Source of the DNA: Cacajao melanocephalus
Taxonomy: Eukaryota; Chordata; Mammalia; Primates; Pitheciidae
Assembly: GCA_963573385.1 (NCBI GenBank)
Contig: CAUYLG010022205.1
Location: 1-64,000 of the forward strand
DNA: 64,000 nucleotides
Direction of reading: 5' to 3'
Below, in pieces: positions 47,156-60,775 of this stretch. Position 1 is the first letter of the stretch. The number at the start of each line of letters is the position of its first letter. The notes beneath the pieces were generated by a model that saw only the letters and a list, made by a program, of their open reading frames with translations, did not search any database and was not told the origin of the DNA. The position numbers and the translations under genes were made by a program.

Positions 47156-48144
47156 GAGTCTGCATACATGTGATAGCTTTGTCAAGTGCTAATTATCTTC
47201 CTTTATTTTTGTTTCAAACAGTGGCCTTCTTTAGTGCAGGAGAAGTTAAAATCCTAGCTGCACATTACCTTCCATCACTTGACAAGCAGAGATGCACTGA
47301 AGACTGCGTTCAGTTATTTGCATAGTTATCAGTATGCTGAAGAAGTCCTTTCCTCACACTTGTGACTCCTTCCATCCCATTTGCCACTCAATTTTGCACA
47401 TGAGCAAAGCTGTCTTTGTCTTCTGGAAGATGCTGAGTTTTTGTCTCCACTTTCATTGATTGAGACATCCCAGCCCTGCTTTTCTTGGCACTTACACCTC
47501 AGGTTATGGCATTGGCACAAACCATACCTGCAGCATCATGTTACTCTCTTGTGCTAAAAATAACAGATCCTGGGTGAGACTTCATATATAATTCATGGTT
47601 TTGATTTATTAATCTTTCCATTAAGCCAGAGAATGACATTTTTTTCTGGCTGCATTCCAATCTGCATGATCTCAGACACTTAGCATTAACTTGAATATCC
47701 TGTGTGTGTGTGTGCACACACGTGTGCACTCATGTCTGTGTTTATTTTCAGTTGTAGTAACATCAGAATTATTGCTGCTTGTAACTCCCTTAATCTTTCA
47801 CTTAACCCTGATTTCAGACCCTTAACATGAATGTAATATCTGAAAGTAGTAAACATCAAATGCATGTTGATGATGATAAAAATCCAGGCTCAAATGAAAA
47901 AGAATAGCTTTGTCTGTTTTGTATAGCCTTAGAGTTAAATTTATATTCGAAGAGTTGGGAAGGGCAACAATGTGAAGCCAGTTCATTCATTTTGTATTTA
48001 TTTATTGAGTTCCTCCTAAGCACTAGGATTTGTGGTAGGATGAGCAAGGTGATGATGGTACTTTCATGATACTCAGTAAGTCTTGTAAGTAAATTAAAAT
48101 CCCTTCCCACTCCATTATTTGCATCACAGTTAGTCTGGTTCACC
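47156..48144. other. Unassigned, with an L2 scrap
   Basis: At 47985-48120, gttcattcattttgtattta and ttgagttcctcctaagcact are an antisense L2 3' end. An alternating purine-pyrimidine run (tgtgtgtgtgtgtgcacaca) lies at 47701-47729. The rest is unassigned. Confidence 0.45.
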
Positions 48145-48520
48145 TGAGCTTTTTTTGAAGAGAGTGAACACATTTTAATTATTTTGTAAGACACTTTTCT
48201 GAGAGCTACACCCGGAAGGTCATTTCAGCTTCTTCGGCTCCACCACCTTCAATGAAACCTTCACCACCACTGCTACTTTTCCTTGAGCATGTCCAGGCTC
48301 TTCAAAGCAGGAAGAGAGGACCTGTGATAACAGATCAATAAATGAAGGAGGGGATCTACTCTGTAAGCAGAGCCCCAGTGCTTGCCATTATATTCTACCA
48401 ATATTGGCTCTTTGGAATTCTGACCATAGCATCTCAAGTCCCTTTTGAACAGTGAGAATGTCCTTGTGGAGGCAGCTTTGGGTTGAAAACAATGCCACTT
48501 AGACATTGCATTTTGTAATT
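48145..48520 (-). pseudogene. Unresolved segment, possible processed pseudogene
   Basis: On the minus strand this block has slightly higher GC than its neighbours, a 77-codon open frame (48273-48506) and, just after its stop, protein-like text in the other frames, one ending VSLKVVEPKKLK and a stop. An AATTAAA-like signal and a 7-base A run follow near 48154-48175. That combination suits a decayed processed gene copy. I do not recognise the parent, and I found no target duplication, so this could equally be chance. Confidence 0.2.
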
Positions 48521-49340
48521 GCTTTGCATGTTATTAAATAATTGTCCTTTTAACTGCTTAACTGCCAGATTCGTGTGTTAATATACAATAGGCCACTTTT
48601 TAGGAGACATATCCATAACTGGGGGAGGGGTGGTTAAGGGTATTAATGATACCTGGAAATGTAACCAAGATCTGGAGTATTATTTTCATTTTACAATAAT
48701 GTTTTTAAAATTATATGATGAATATTCAAAGGAAGTTGTGATTTTATTTTGCATTTTTGATTAAATATGGAATATATGCTTTTTAAATAGTATGTTTTGA
48801 TCCAGTGGTAGCTATGATTATTATTTTTTCAATATCCTTTCTTTCCCATCTTCTAGTAGTAACACCCATCTTTCTTGTGGGGAATTAAGTCTATGTGGTT
48901 TATATGAGCTTACTCTCTTCTACCCAACTCCATCTACAATGGTGGGGTGACCAAGACCTGGCCAATGAAAGTACTGAATTCCCCTTAGCTAAATGGTTGG
49001 TTCAAGGAAAGGGTGTGATTATTGCCACACTAACCAGATTCCCCCTTAAGCTTTTCTGGACTTTTGGGGGAAATATACTCTTGCTTTTCTTCTGAGGTTA
49101 TTATTATTAAGCAGGGCCACCACACAAGGAAGTCTTCACCCATTAAGGACAAGGAACGCCTTCAACTAATGGTCAGGTCATCTTTTTATGGTGTGGGAAA
49201 GACCTGCCTGAAAATGAGACCAGCACAGCAGAACACATTGCTTAGCAATTATTGTAATAGACAGGTTTGCATCATCTGAACTCTTTGATTAAACTAGCTG
49301 GAAGTTAGCTATATCCCCTTGAACTTCTTGTTTACATGAA
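48521..49340. other. Unassigned sequence
   Basis: Nothing recognised. Confidence 0.4.
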
Positions 49341-49811
49341 TGTATTAGTTTCTTACTGCTGCTGTAACAAATTACCACAAACTTAGTGGCCTAAAAAATC
49401 ATATGCATTATCTTGTAGTTTGGAGGTCAGATGGCTTAGCTGGTCTGCAGGGCTGCATTCCTCCTGAGGCTCTCAGGAAAATCCATTTACTTGCCTTTTT
49501 CAGCTTCTAGTGGCTACCCACATTCCTTGGCTCTTGGTTCATGGCTCTGCATCACTGCAACCTTTGCTTCTATAATCATGTCTCTTCCTCTGAATCTGAT
49601 TCACCTGCCTGCCTGCCTCTTTTCCCTTATAAAGCCCCTGTGATTAAATTGAATCCAGCTGTATAATCCAAGATACTCAATCCATCTCAAAATCCTTGAC
49701 TTAATCACATCAGTGAAAGTCCCTTTTGCCATGTAAGGAGGCATATTCTCAGGTTCTGGGGATTAGGACAGGGGCATCTTTGCAGAAGGGGGCATTATTC
49801 TGCCTACTACA
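49341..49811 (-). mobile_element. MLT1C/D-like MaLR solo LTR
   Basis: A complete antisense LTR of 471 bp runs from tgtattagtttcttactgct to ttctgcctactaca, with agcttctagtggctacccac, ccttataaagcccctgtg and ggttctggggattaggacag. Flanks ATGAA (49336-49340) and ATGCA (49812-49816) match at four of five bases. Confidence 0.9.
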
Positions 49812-51286
49812 ATGCATTCCTCTTTGGTATAAGCTAGTCTGAGTTGGAATACTATCATTTGCAACCAAGAGTCTTAGAAAACGCTGTGTTAAAGACAATA
49901 GGATACTGGGGCAATTTAAAAATTTTGATGAAAAGAAGACCTTTAGTATAGATATTTGGAGTTATGAAGCACTTTTTGGAAAGATGAAAGAATTGCACAA
50001 AGAACATTAAATTATGTACATAACTTTAAATGACTCCAATATTTTCCTGTCCTTTAATCTCTTTGTATCTTTTTGAAATATATTTTTCTCTTCTTTTATA
50101 CTACCAACTGGGAATTTTCTTTCACATACTCTTGCTCTAGTCAAGTTTGCCTTTAAAATATCTTGCTTCCTATAGCCTATTATATACTACAGAGCCTTTC
50201 TGCAATATTTCTCCTCCTGTTATCCATTTTTCTTTTCTTCTCAACTGTCACTCTTCTCATTTTCCAGAATATTCATCTGTTTCTTTCTTAAATTTGAACT
50301 GTTTTCTTTTTTCACTGTTTCTATGAATTTTTTTTTCTACCTGTCTTTAGGGATGAGAAATAGGTTCAAAGCTATTTTTTTTAAGTGTGCTTCTGTTGTT
50401 TTAGTGTGTATTTTGTAATAAGTCTCATGACTGGTATCAAATAGGCATAAATTTCTATTTCACAATAAATGAGTAAATTAATCGCTCTCTTCCAGAGTTG
50501 TTCCCTATACTTTGCTGTTTACATATAAATAATATAGCCCTATATTACTTAACCAAAAAGCTTATAAAATCATATTTTTAGTCATTTTAAGTACTCATTC
50601 ATATTTCAATCTCATCTTTTTAAATTGAAATATTATTTTTTCAGGCCATTTTGACTTTTTGCTCATAAGAATATATGGCATAAGCTCCTTGTTTACTCAA
50701 TGGCATTTAACTGTAAAGTTGTATCTATGGCAATTTAACCTAACAAATGAAAAATCTTTTCTCATCGTACTAGGATGCCAGAAATAACTCTTATATTTAA
50801 TTTTCTGTTTAACCATCTTTACAAAACATATAAATATGTAACAGACAAAAATACAAAATGAGTTTTTAAATGTAATCTTAATTAGCTAATTATTTCTTTT
50901 TCTTTAATTCATATCAATATTTCCATGCATCTACTCAATCTATGATGTAGAATATTGCTATAGCACAGTACATGTAACCTATCCTAGCTTTCCTCACTTG
51001 CCAGATAGCTTTTCTATTTTTTTTCTACTGCATTTGTTTATACTATCAGCAATATAGATAAAGCCAGTCTTGAATACATTTTAAGTAATTTTTTGGGATA
51101 GATTCCTAACTGTGGTAGACCAGGCCAAGCAATATGGTCATAACTACTAATCTCTATTATATTTTGGTACTATCAGAGTAAAGTACTTCGAGAGTAAATA
51201 AAATTTTGATGGAGGGAAGCAAGGATATGAAGTTATTCTGTTTCAAATGAACAAGATTTGAAGGAGAACATTTCATTTTTTGTTTT
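49812..51286. other. Unassigned, very AT-rich
   Basis: About 1.5 kb of T-rich and A-rich sequence. It may hold badly decayed L1, but I cannot support a match. Confidence 0.4.
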
Positions 51287-51523
51287 TTAATGAGACTAGA
51301 AATCAAGGCTCATTGCAGCCTTGAGCACTCCTCATGCCTCAGCCTCCAAAGTAGCTGGAACTACAGGCACACGCTAACATGCTTGGCTAAGTTTTTAATT
51401 TTTTGTAGAGACAGGGTTTTTCCATGTTGCCCAGGCTGGTCTCTAACTCGTGAGCTGAAGTGATCCTCCTGCCTTGTCCTCTCAAAGTGTTTGGATTACA
51501 GGCATGAGCCACCACTCCCAGCC
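51287..51523 (-). mobile_element. Alu (AluJ-like) with an internal deletion
   Basis: ttttaatgagactaga is followed directly by atcaaggctcattgcagcct, so roughly 40 bases of the antisense Alu are missing. It then continues through gtagagacagggtttttcca to accactcccagcc. Confidence 0.85.
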
Positions 51524-51539
51524 TTACCTACTCTTTCTT

Positions 51540-52440
51540 AATTGTCCCTTTCCTTCAGTATTGCCTGTCCCTCATGGTATTGTTCCCCTGACATTCTCTC
51601 CTTGCTCCCCTGCCCGCTCTGTTGGCTCTTGTCCACACTGCATGCTCTAACTCAGTATCCCCCCAATGCTGGCCTCTTCCTTTTCTTCCTCACTTACTTC
51701 AGACTAAGCCTTCATATCACACGTATCTGGAGAATTGTGTAGGTGTGAGATTAACTCATGTCCATTCCTTTAGACTACTTTTTTTTCTGCAGTGTATTCT
51801 CCTCCCCACGGTTACTGCCACTCCCTTCTTTGCAAGACCTTGTAATTTATCACCTGGACGACTTAAATTCATCTCTCAGTGGCTTTCTTGCTGCCCAGTG
51901 GTTTGAATCCTCACTCTTCCCTTGAAAGCTGTGCCTCGACATGTAGTCACGGAAACATTTTTGAGTCTTGATTTATGTACTGAGGCTCATAGATGAATGG
52001 CCTGTTGCCACTAACATCTCATATATACAGTACTTCCCTTACTCTTCTAGTCTTTCCTTCTTATAATTTGTTCCCCGTCAGTCTTACTATTGTGACAAAC
52101 AAATCTGGTTACTCTCAAACTTCACTAGCTTCACTGACTTTCCAGTGCCTAGGGGGCATTATTGAATCTATTTATTAGAACATTCCAGACCCTTTCCAGC
52201 CTGTTCTCATTTCCAACTTCATCCTCTGCCATCAACCACCAGTCTCACTATTCCCAGCTCTATCACGCTTCATATCACATCTCACACCTGCCAAGTCCTT
52301 TCAACCTTCTCTCTCTCTTTCTCTCTTTTGCTGGACTTGCCAGCCCTCAGTGATCTTTTTCAAGATCTATTTTAAAACATTTTGTTTTAAAGATTTCCCA
52401 GATACTTGAACTCTCCTCATGCTCCTGAGACACTTAATCT
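51540..52440 (+). mobile_element. Pyrimidine-rich block, probably L2
   Basis: Composition and scattered phrases (gactttccagtgcctaggg, acattccagaccctttccag) suggest plus-strand L2, heavily diverged. Frames of up to 94 codons are due to the low-complexity composition. I cannot fix the ends. Confidence 0.35.
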
Positions 52441-53149
52441 TGAGCAGGTGAAGCAATAATATGGGAACAAAGGCAATGAGTAGTGTGTGGCCGAGACCAC
52501 GTGGTGCTTTTGCCTTTGCTTCCAGATAGCCTTTCTCACTTGGGGAACCTCATTTGAACTAAGGGAACTGAAAATTATTTGAGTGACAATTTTTTTCAAT
52601 TCTGCCTGAGATGTCACATAACTGGTGCCATTTTAGATGCACAGGAGAAGAGTTAAGTCACTACTGGAATGCATGCTGTAGGGTGATGGAGCTTAATTTT
52701 CTCATGGGACTCAAGTTAGAAAGATTGCTACAGGGCATTTTTGGATCTGTCAATGTTCTATGCCTGACTCTCCAAGTCCTGATTGCTGCCATGAGCACCT
52801 GATATTCTTAAGAACCTTCTCTGACATGATAGCATCAGAGAATATATATATACATTTGTTTGTTGAATAATTTATGGGATGAATAACCTTTGAACACCAT
52901 CTGTTTTCTTTTTTCCCTATGCCAAGTTAGTTACTGGGTCCATTAATATTTTTAAAAAATGTATCTTCATTTATTTATTCATTAAGTAACATCAAACTTT
53001 CAAGAATCATATTTTCTCGCTGTGTCAGAGAACTGGTTAATCTTAGTTTAAGTTTTCCCATTACTCAATACCCTTGCTTTTTACTTAACGCTATGTTACC
53101 ATTGACAAAGCTTTCCTGAGGTGTCTTCTCAAATCTGAAGTTGCAGAAT
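52441..53149. other. Unassigned sequence
   Basis: Nothing recognised. Confidence 0.4.
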
Positions 53150-53290
53150 TAGAAGTTGCCAAAGTCAACTATTGTACAAACTTAGAAGCTAAGAGCACTT
53201 ATATCGTATGATCTTGGGCAAACACCTTTGTCTTGCTGCATGTCAACTTCCTCATCTGCAAAATGGGAAGAGGAAAATGTAGGTAAGGTA
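53150..53290 (+). mobile_element. MIR SINE fragment
   Basis: Plus-strand MIR: tgatcttgggcaaacacctt, caacttcctcatctgcaaaa, atgggaagag. Confidence 0.7.
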
Positions 53291-53439
53291 TTTCTTTTTT
53301 TTTCATTATTTAAAACATTTTTAAATTTCAATAGTTTTGGGGATACAGGTAGTTTTTGGTTCCATGGATTAATCTTAATTTGTAGCATTGCTCTTAGAGT
53401 CTATCCTTCCTTTTCTTTTCTGCCGTCACCATTGTGAAG

Positions 53440-54000
53440 ATGTCTGTCATCTCAGCGCATATTCCCACAGTCATCTCCTAATGTCGCCGTTTAGCTCTTT
53501 CACTCTCTCCCCTTCAAGGATACCTAACTCAGATCAATTATTCACCCAAATAAAAGGACACATTGCCATTTCAATTCCAAAGATGGTACCAACTGGCTTT
53601 CAGATTAAGATACAACTCACGAGCCTGGCGCACAAGACTCCCATGCTTTGGCCCCATTTTCACAGTCCAGCATGTGCCTTCACTCTGCTCACACAGGGAC
53701 TGTCACTCTTCTGTGTCTGCTCTTTGGTTTGTGCTGGAGAGACCATCCTCCCTCCATGCAACTGTACTACTGACTACTTTTTTACATTTATTTGCCGGAC
53801 TTATTTATCAGATTTCATCAAATCAGATAAATATCAGATTTATTAATATTTATCAAATATTCTTCCCAATATCTGAGTTCCAATCATTTTGCTTCCTGAA
53901 CATATTAAACAGTATCTGTTGCTCCTTTTTCTGCTTGATATGCTCTTTCCCTGTTTCCCACCTTATATTTCGGCTGAGCAATTCTTTTTTATATTTAAAA
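53440..54000 (+). mobile_element. L2-like block with two overlapping open frames
   Basis: Phrases such as agattaagatacaactcacg and cttgatatgctctttccctg fit L2 body text. Two overlapping plus frames of 152 codons (53388-53846) and 158 codons (53563-54039) are the longest in the window. They overlap in different phases, are rich in Ser, Phe, Leu and Cys, and show no domain. Confidence 0.4.
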
Positions 54001-54474
54001 TACTTTTCTAAACATACATACAGTGGTTGGGAAAAGTAAGCAAAGGGTGAGTTATGGAATGTTCAAAAAAGTTTTTTTTTTTTAATTATTACTGACTTCT
54101 AAAACCCCTTAGTGCTACATCAAAATCTACCTTTTCCCCAAAGCCTACTTGACTCCTTTTGACCTAAATATTCCTTCCTAATTTTAATTCTTATGCTCCA
54201 TTATTGCCTTGCCTACTTACTAGCAAGTAGAATTATCCACTAAAACTCTCTTCTTCAAGAGCCATTGATTAATCTGTTAAGTATGCACTTAAGTAGATGA
54301 CAAAGATGTCAGACATTTCTAAAAAGTGCCTAGAAGTATTCTTACCTCACTTTCTTGTCTTTTTTTAAATACCAAATTGCTAAATACTTTTGTTTAAAAA
54401 AATGAAAGTCCACAGCAGGTGACTGCTGGCTATTAACAAAGCTAGGAATAAGCAAAAATATTTCCAAGTCACTG
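54001..54474. other. Unassigned AT-rich sequence
   Basis: Nothing recognised. Confidence 0.4.
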
Positions 54475-54876
54475 TTGGGGCATTGTCATTGTCAATGGAA
54501 GCAGAAAGGCCTCCTGTGTGTGTGTCTGTGGGAACTCAATGAGAACACCTTCTGCCACAGAGGAATGGGGGCAGGGACAGGCTTGTCTCCAATGTCCAGG
54601 GCTGTCAGACTTGGCTCATCCTGCCTCCCGCACCTGTGCCATCCGGTGGTGAAGATGGCCTTGGCTGGGAATCATTTGGTTGCAAGAGTTAGAAATCTGC
54701 TCAAACTAGCGGATGTAAAGAAGAAAGATGTAGTACATTTATACTTATGCGATCACTCAGACACAGGAATCAAAATGCAGGCAAGCTTCACGAGAATGGG
54801 AGAAGGGAGGACACTGGAGCTGAAAGCTATTTTCTTTTTCTCTTCATTTCTTTGTCTGTTTATAACCACAAGATGA
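54475..54876 (+). other. 133-codon open frame of doubtful status
   Basis: A plus-strand frame starting MGHCHCQWKQKGLL spans this block. It is Cys-rich at the start and hydrophobic at the end. The middle (ggttgcaagagttagaaatc, tcaaactagc) resembles a dispersed repeat I cannot name. There are no splice sites or regulatory sequence to support a gene. Confidence 0.2.
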
Positions 54877-56378
54877 ATACCATTTCTGTGTCTCCTGGTC
54901 TCTTTTCTAACAATTTTGATCACTTATAAAGGGCTCTCAAGGACTCTCAGATACATGACCTTAGAGTTCCATCCCCCACCACAGACTAACTGCACTTTCT
55001 GTGACTCTAAGTTCAAATTCTCAAGTGAGAGGATTTGGCTAATCTTTGGTTTGAGAGTGGTACTTGACCTTAGGTCAAGTATTCATTCTTGGCCCACAGC
55101 ACTATGCCCAGGGCTGGGGTCACATATTATAAAAATAAGCACTTGGACCTGTCCTTTCAAGGGAGTTTAGAGTACAGTCATACATAGATCCAAAAGCTTC
55201 TACTATGAAAAGTTCAGCATGCTATATGTATCTGGGACACATCATTGAGTAATAAGAAAGAAGAAGAATTTAAGTTTAACACCCTAGGGATATTTCTTTG
55301 CTTTCTTCCAATTTCAGTGGCCAGTTCACCCCAATTTACAAAAGAAATCATTAGTTTAATCTTAAAATGAACATGTGACTGATATGTCATCAATATGAAA
55401 TGAAGAAAAATTATGAATTATTTCTTACAATTACATATATCATATGTTACATGGTTTAAAATCTCCCTTATTAGAGGCTAGGTGTAACTTGGTACTGCAA
55501 ATTTTAAAACGCATATGGAAGGATTAGAGGGAGTCTATGGAAAGCTAAGCAAATGATAAGAGGGAAAGAAAATAAAAGTACGAGTTTCAATTAAAGGAAG
55601 ATGGTAGGTTTATTTAGCCTGGAGAAGAGAAGACAGTAATGATGTGAGAATTTCCTCAAACATATGAAGGTGACGCAGGGATATATTGAATTCATCTTCA
55701 TTGTCTTGAAATAATATGCAGCAGAACATGGGTTTGAATGGTAACATAAACTCAATCTTTCATTCAGACCACACAGCTATGTGCGGAGATATTCCTGAAT
55801 TTGCTTAAGTAGAAGTTATATAAATGTATCTATAGAAGCAGAATGTGATACTATAGTCATAGAAGTATAAATTAGAGGACTTCGCTGAGATGGCCTCGAG
55901 CTCTATGAGAATGAAGTCAGTTCTACGACACTTAGTAGAAATGTAAGACAAGTAAAGAAATTTTGTAATTTTTTTTCTTAATGAACTATTCTAGGTATGG
56001 CTGAACGAATTGTGCTCTCCAAGGGGCATTCAAAGAAGCAGCAGTAGTCATCAATCACTGAGTTTTCTTTTGTAAAACGTAAATTATGAATTAAGGGTAA
56101 AAGCGAAGTTTTCCTCCACTATAAAGTGAGATTCTGAGTTACTGTATATGAAATGAGAACTGTGTAAGAGAAGAGAGGAAGAAGAGATGGGATTACGAAA
56201 ATGAGGAAAAAATGTTGGCATTTTCAGTTAGAGAAATTAACATATTTGCTTGTAAGTAGTGTGTGGTGTGAGTCATCTTTCTCTTCTTCTCTCCCAAAAG
56301 ATTTCTTCATGAGATCATCGCAAAATATGCATTTCTGGTGATTGGGCCGCAAAATTGAATCTCTGCTAGGATACATAG
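54877..56378. other. Mostly unassigned, with a CR1/L3-like hint
   Basis: At 55600-55960 ttatttagcctggagaagag and the text after it resemble a very old CR1/L3 LINE, but the match is weak. The rest is unassigned. Confidence 0.3.
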
Positions 56379-56395
56379 AAAATACTAACTATAGG

Positions 56396-56473
56396 CCTGC
56401 AGGGTGGCTCACACCTGTAATCCCAGCACTTTGTGGGGCTGAGTGGGGAGGATTGCTTGAGGCCAGGAGTTCA
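56396..56473 (+). mobile_element. 78 bp tailless Alu 5' fragment flanked by direct repeats
   Basis: Only the first quarter of an Alu is present (cctgcagggtggctcacacc to ggccaggagttc). No A-tail follows. AAAATACTAACTATAGG precedes it (56379-56395) and AAAATACTAAATATAGG follows (56474-56490), 16 of 17 identical. The repeat starts with an A run, as L1 endonuclease target duplications do. Confidence 0.9.
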
Positions 56474-56490
56474 AAAATACTAAATATAGG

Positions 56491-56881
56491 CTCAGAATGG
56501 GATTGGATGAGAATTGAGGTCACCTGTAGAAGGTGTGCTATGCTCAGTTGACCTGTATCTGACTAAGTGTATTAACAGTAGACTAAGTAGATATTTCAAT
56601 GTGTTATCAGGACTAAGTAAAAATATTTATTGGGTAGAAAAAAATCCAAGACTAGGATTCCAGAGTGACTAGGATTGTCACCTTGGGCGAAGCAAGCAAA
56701 TCTTTTATGCCTTTCTTTTTCAAATATGGGTAATATGTATATTTATCTATGCTGGGGTACAATAACATATAATGACTTGAAAGAAAACACAGACATTTGC
56801 TATCAAAAGTCCTACCACCAAATAGTGAGAGCCACTGAGAACTGGGCAAGTACTGGGCACTGTGGCATGATTGACCACTTT
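56491..56881. other. Unassigned sequence
   Basis: Three short repeats of gactaagta near 56561-56617. Nothing else is recognised. Confidence 0.4.
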
Positions 56882-57369
56882 CAGTGATTCTTCAAATATA
56901 GGCAGGGAATCCTGAGAGTCCTTTAAACTCATTCAGGGAGACTATAAGATCAAAAATACTTTTAAATAATACTAAGACTTTATGTGCTATTTTCAATCTC
57001 ATTATCTCATTAGTGCTTGGTGGAGTTTTTTGGAGGCTACATGATGTGTGATATCTCAACAAATTGAATGCAGAAGCAGATATAAGAATCCAGCTTTTTA
57101 AAGCCAGATCTTAAAGAGATTTGCAAAAATGTAAAACAGTGCCACTTTTCTCACAATTTTTTTTGGAAATATAGTTAGTTCATTAAAAATGTTATATATG
57201 TGTAATGGGTTTATTCTTATTTTAAAAGAATTGATAAATATTTAAACATTTTTCAGTTTTAATTTCTAACATAGTACATATTGATAAATATAACTCACAC
57301 AAATAAATGATTTTGGAGAGTCTTCCATTTTTAAGAGTATAATGGGGATCTGGAAGTGAGGACCACTAG
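56882..57369. mobile_element. Charlie-type hAT DNA transposon, non-autonomous
   Basis: Left end cagtgattcttcaaa and right end ggaccactag are diverged terminal repeats. The body is well matched: gtggagttttttggaggcta, tgaatgcagaagcagatat, aagagatttgcaaaaatgta, cagttttaatttctaacat. At about 488 bp it is nearly full length. Family name not certain. Confidence 0.75.
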
Positions 57370-57844
57370 TCCATTATTTTACCTTAGCCAGGTAACTTTG
57401 CATAAGGTGGTCTGAGCATAGCCTAACTTTACCTGATCCTTCCATGGTCTTATAGTGAGTGGTGGGATCCTCAGAGATAATCTCTCTGAGAGTGCAAATC
57501 TTTGCGATCACTCTCAAACTGACACAAGATAAAGCTGAACTGTGTGCTTGGTTCCCCAGGCAATGCCATCACATTCAAGCCTCACAACATGTCTCATTCC
57601 TGTGCTGCAGGGAATCTCCAAGGTTACTTATCTCTGGGTCGTGAGACCCATGGCATCTTAGGCTGCAGGAAGAGTCCTAGGAAGATCTGGATCTAGTGAC
57701 AAGGCCTTGTCCTGCATCATTAGCAGTCTTCCTCTGTAAGTCTCTCAGCATATGTGTACTTGGAATGCTCAAGTGTCAGCCTCAGAATAGTGAACTATTA
57801 CTGAAGTCATGATGTACGAGACATTGGTGGGGACAATTTTCATG
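57370..57844. other. Unassigned sequence
   Basis: No repeat or exon recognised. Confidence 0.4.
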
Positions 57845-58040
57845 TATTGAACTTCACCACACACTTATGAGCTCGATATAATTATTACTCCAATTTTATA
57901 TATAAGGAAACTGATAGAGACATTTAAGTAAATTTGTCCAAGTTCTTACAGCTAGAAAATGGCAGGAGTAGGATGCAAATATATGTACTCTGGCTCCATG
58001 TTCTGTGGCATTACCCACTATATTGTATCACCCTCCTTAT
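57845..58040 (-). mobile_element. MIR SINE
   Basis: Antisense MIR: ttgaacttcaccacacactt, caattttatatataaggaaa, tccaagttcttacagctaga, aaatggcaggagtaggatgc. Confidence 0.7.
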
Positions 58041-59270
<1,230 letters not shown>

Positions 59271-59455
59271 TGATTTTCTTTAAATATTTTTCTTCCTGGT
59301 TCCTTCCATTTGTTCCTTACACTTTAGACTCTCTCTCCATTGCTTGATCTTAGTAGAAAAGAAAAGACTGCATTTTCAACTTCTAGGCTGAAATGGTTTC
59401 TAGGTTGATGAGTTTTCTCAACACACATTGTTTAGTCTATAGCATTGGCCTATAG

Positions 59456-59606
59456 CAAGGTTTCTCAACCTCAACACTATTGACAATTGAGTGGATCATT
59501 CTTTGTTGTGAAGCTGTCTTGTATATTGTTGGGTGTTTCATAGCATCCCTGGTCTCTACTCCTTAGAGTCCAGTAGCAGCCCTTCTTACTAGTTGTGACA
59601 ACTATC
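59456..59606 (-). mobile_element. MER20 fragment
   Basis: Antisense MER20: ggtttctcaacctcaacact, ttctttgttgtgaagctgtc, tagcatccctggtctctact, ccagtagcagccc. It breaks off near tgtgacaac, about two thirds of the element. Confidence 0.85.
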
Positions 59607-59689
59607 TAAACTTCTTGAGTAAAAGCACTCCTCTGATGGGGTGTTGGGCCTGTGCTACTTTGGTTAGAGCAGTGGAATCAATTCTTGGT

Positions 59690-60270
59690 TTGTGCTTTTC
59701 TTCATTCTCTACTCTCCCACCTTGGTCACCTACCCCTCGGAATCATAGAAGCAGACATGCCATTGCTGTTCTGAAAAGAAACTCCAATGACTTATTATTG
59801 TGCTTAAGACTCACAAGGCATTCCTCCAGTGGTTTGTGGGCCCTCTACCCTCCTTTTTGACCTCATCAACTACCACTCTCCCCTGTATTCTTTGTAATCC
59901 AGTTCCTGGTATATCCCATGACTCTTCCTTTCCTAGGGACTTTACACATACTAATCTCCCTTTCTGGAATAATCTTCCTGACCCAATTCCTCTTCCTTTA
60001 ATTTCCACTTATCTTTCAGTGCTCACAGTTTATCACTTACTTATGAAAACTTCCCCTAACACTATGTTCCTTGTAAGACAAGGTTAGGTCCTGAGTTAAT
60101 TGCTAACAGAACATTCTGTACATTCTTTTATTAGCTCTTATCATAGTTGAAAATATGTACACCATTAGATAATTAAATAAGTATTTTTTTTCTCCCACAC
60201 TAGAAGGTATGTTCTACAATGGGAGAACCCATTGGGGTTTCTTTATTCCCTAACATATGGCAGACCAAAT
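59690..60270 (+). mobile_element. L2 fragment
   Basis: Plus-strand L2 body: gggactttacacatactaat, ctttctggaataatcttcct, tatgaaaacttcccctaac, cacactagaaggtatgttct. The element seems to resume at 60690. Confidence 0.7.
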
Positions 60271-60689
60271 ATCAAGGGCCTTTGAGATTTTGAAGGGCCT
60301 AGTTCATAATTTGAGACCTGAAGAAAACAGACATTGGCCTCCAAAATATGAAAATAAGCTGTAAAATTAAAAGTAATAAATGTGTAATTAAATATTTACA
60401 AAACTTAATGATACTATAATATGGTAACCAAGCGAATGAAACTCTATTCTTACATAGATGTATATGAATCAAATTAAATCACAAGAGTAAACTAAATATT
60501 TTATTCAGAATAAAATTCAAAATTACAGATTTTTCAAACAATCTTTCAAAATGTATAGCAAAAAAAGTATATTTAATGTGTGATGAGTATGCATTTTAAT
60601 ATGCTTCATATAATGAGGGGAGAGTGATGGATCTCCAAAGTGGAGTGTCCCTGGAGTGTAAAAGTGTTAGAAGCTATACCTGTGTGGCT
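60271..60689. other. Unassigned AT-rich block between two L2 parts
   Basis: It separates L2 body (to 60270) from L2 3' end (60690-60775), so it may be an insertion of about 420 bp. I find no target duplication or family match. Confidence 0.4.
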
Positions 60690-60775
60690 CACAGTGGTAG
60701 ACACAGCAACTGGTACAACGCCTTCTATGTAATAAATGCTCAATATATATTTATTGAATGAAAGAATGAGTAAAT
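60690..60775 (+). mobile_element. L2 3' end
   Basis: gtaataaatgctcaatatat and atttattgaatgaaagaatg form the typical L2 tail. Confidence 0.8.

Noticed and set aside
53388..54039. Two overlapping plus-strand open frames of 152 and 158 codons, the longest in the window
   Set aside because: They overlap in different phases over pyrimidine-rich L2-like sequence, are Ser/Phe/Leu-rich and show no domain or splice context.
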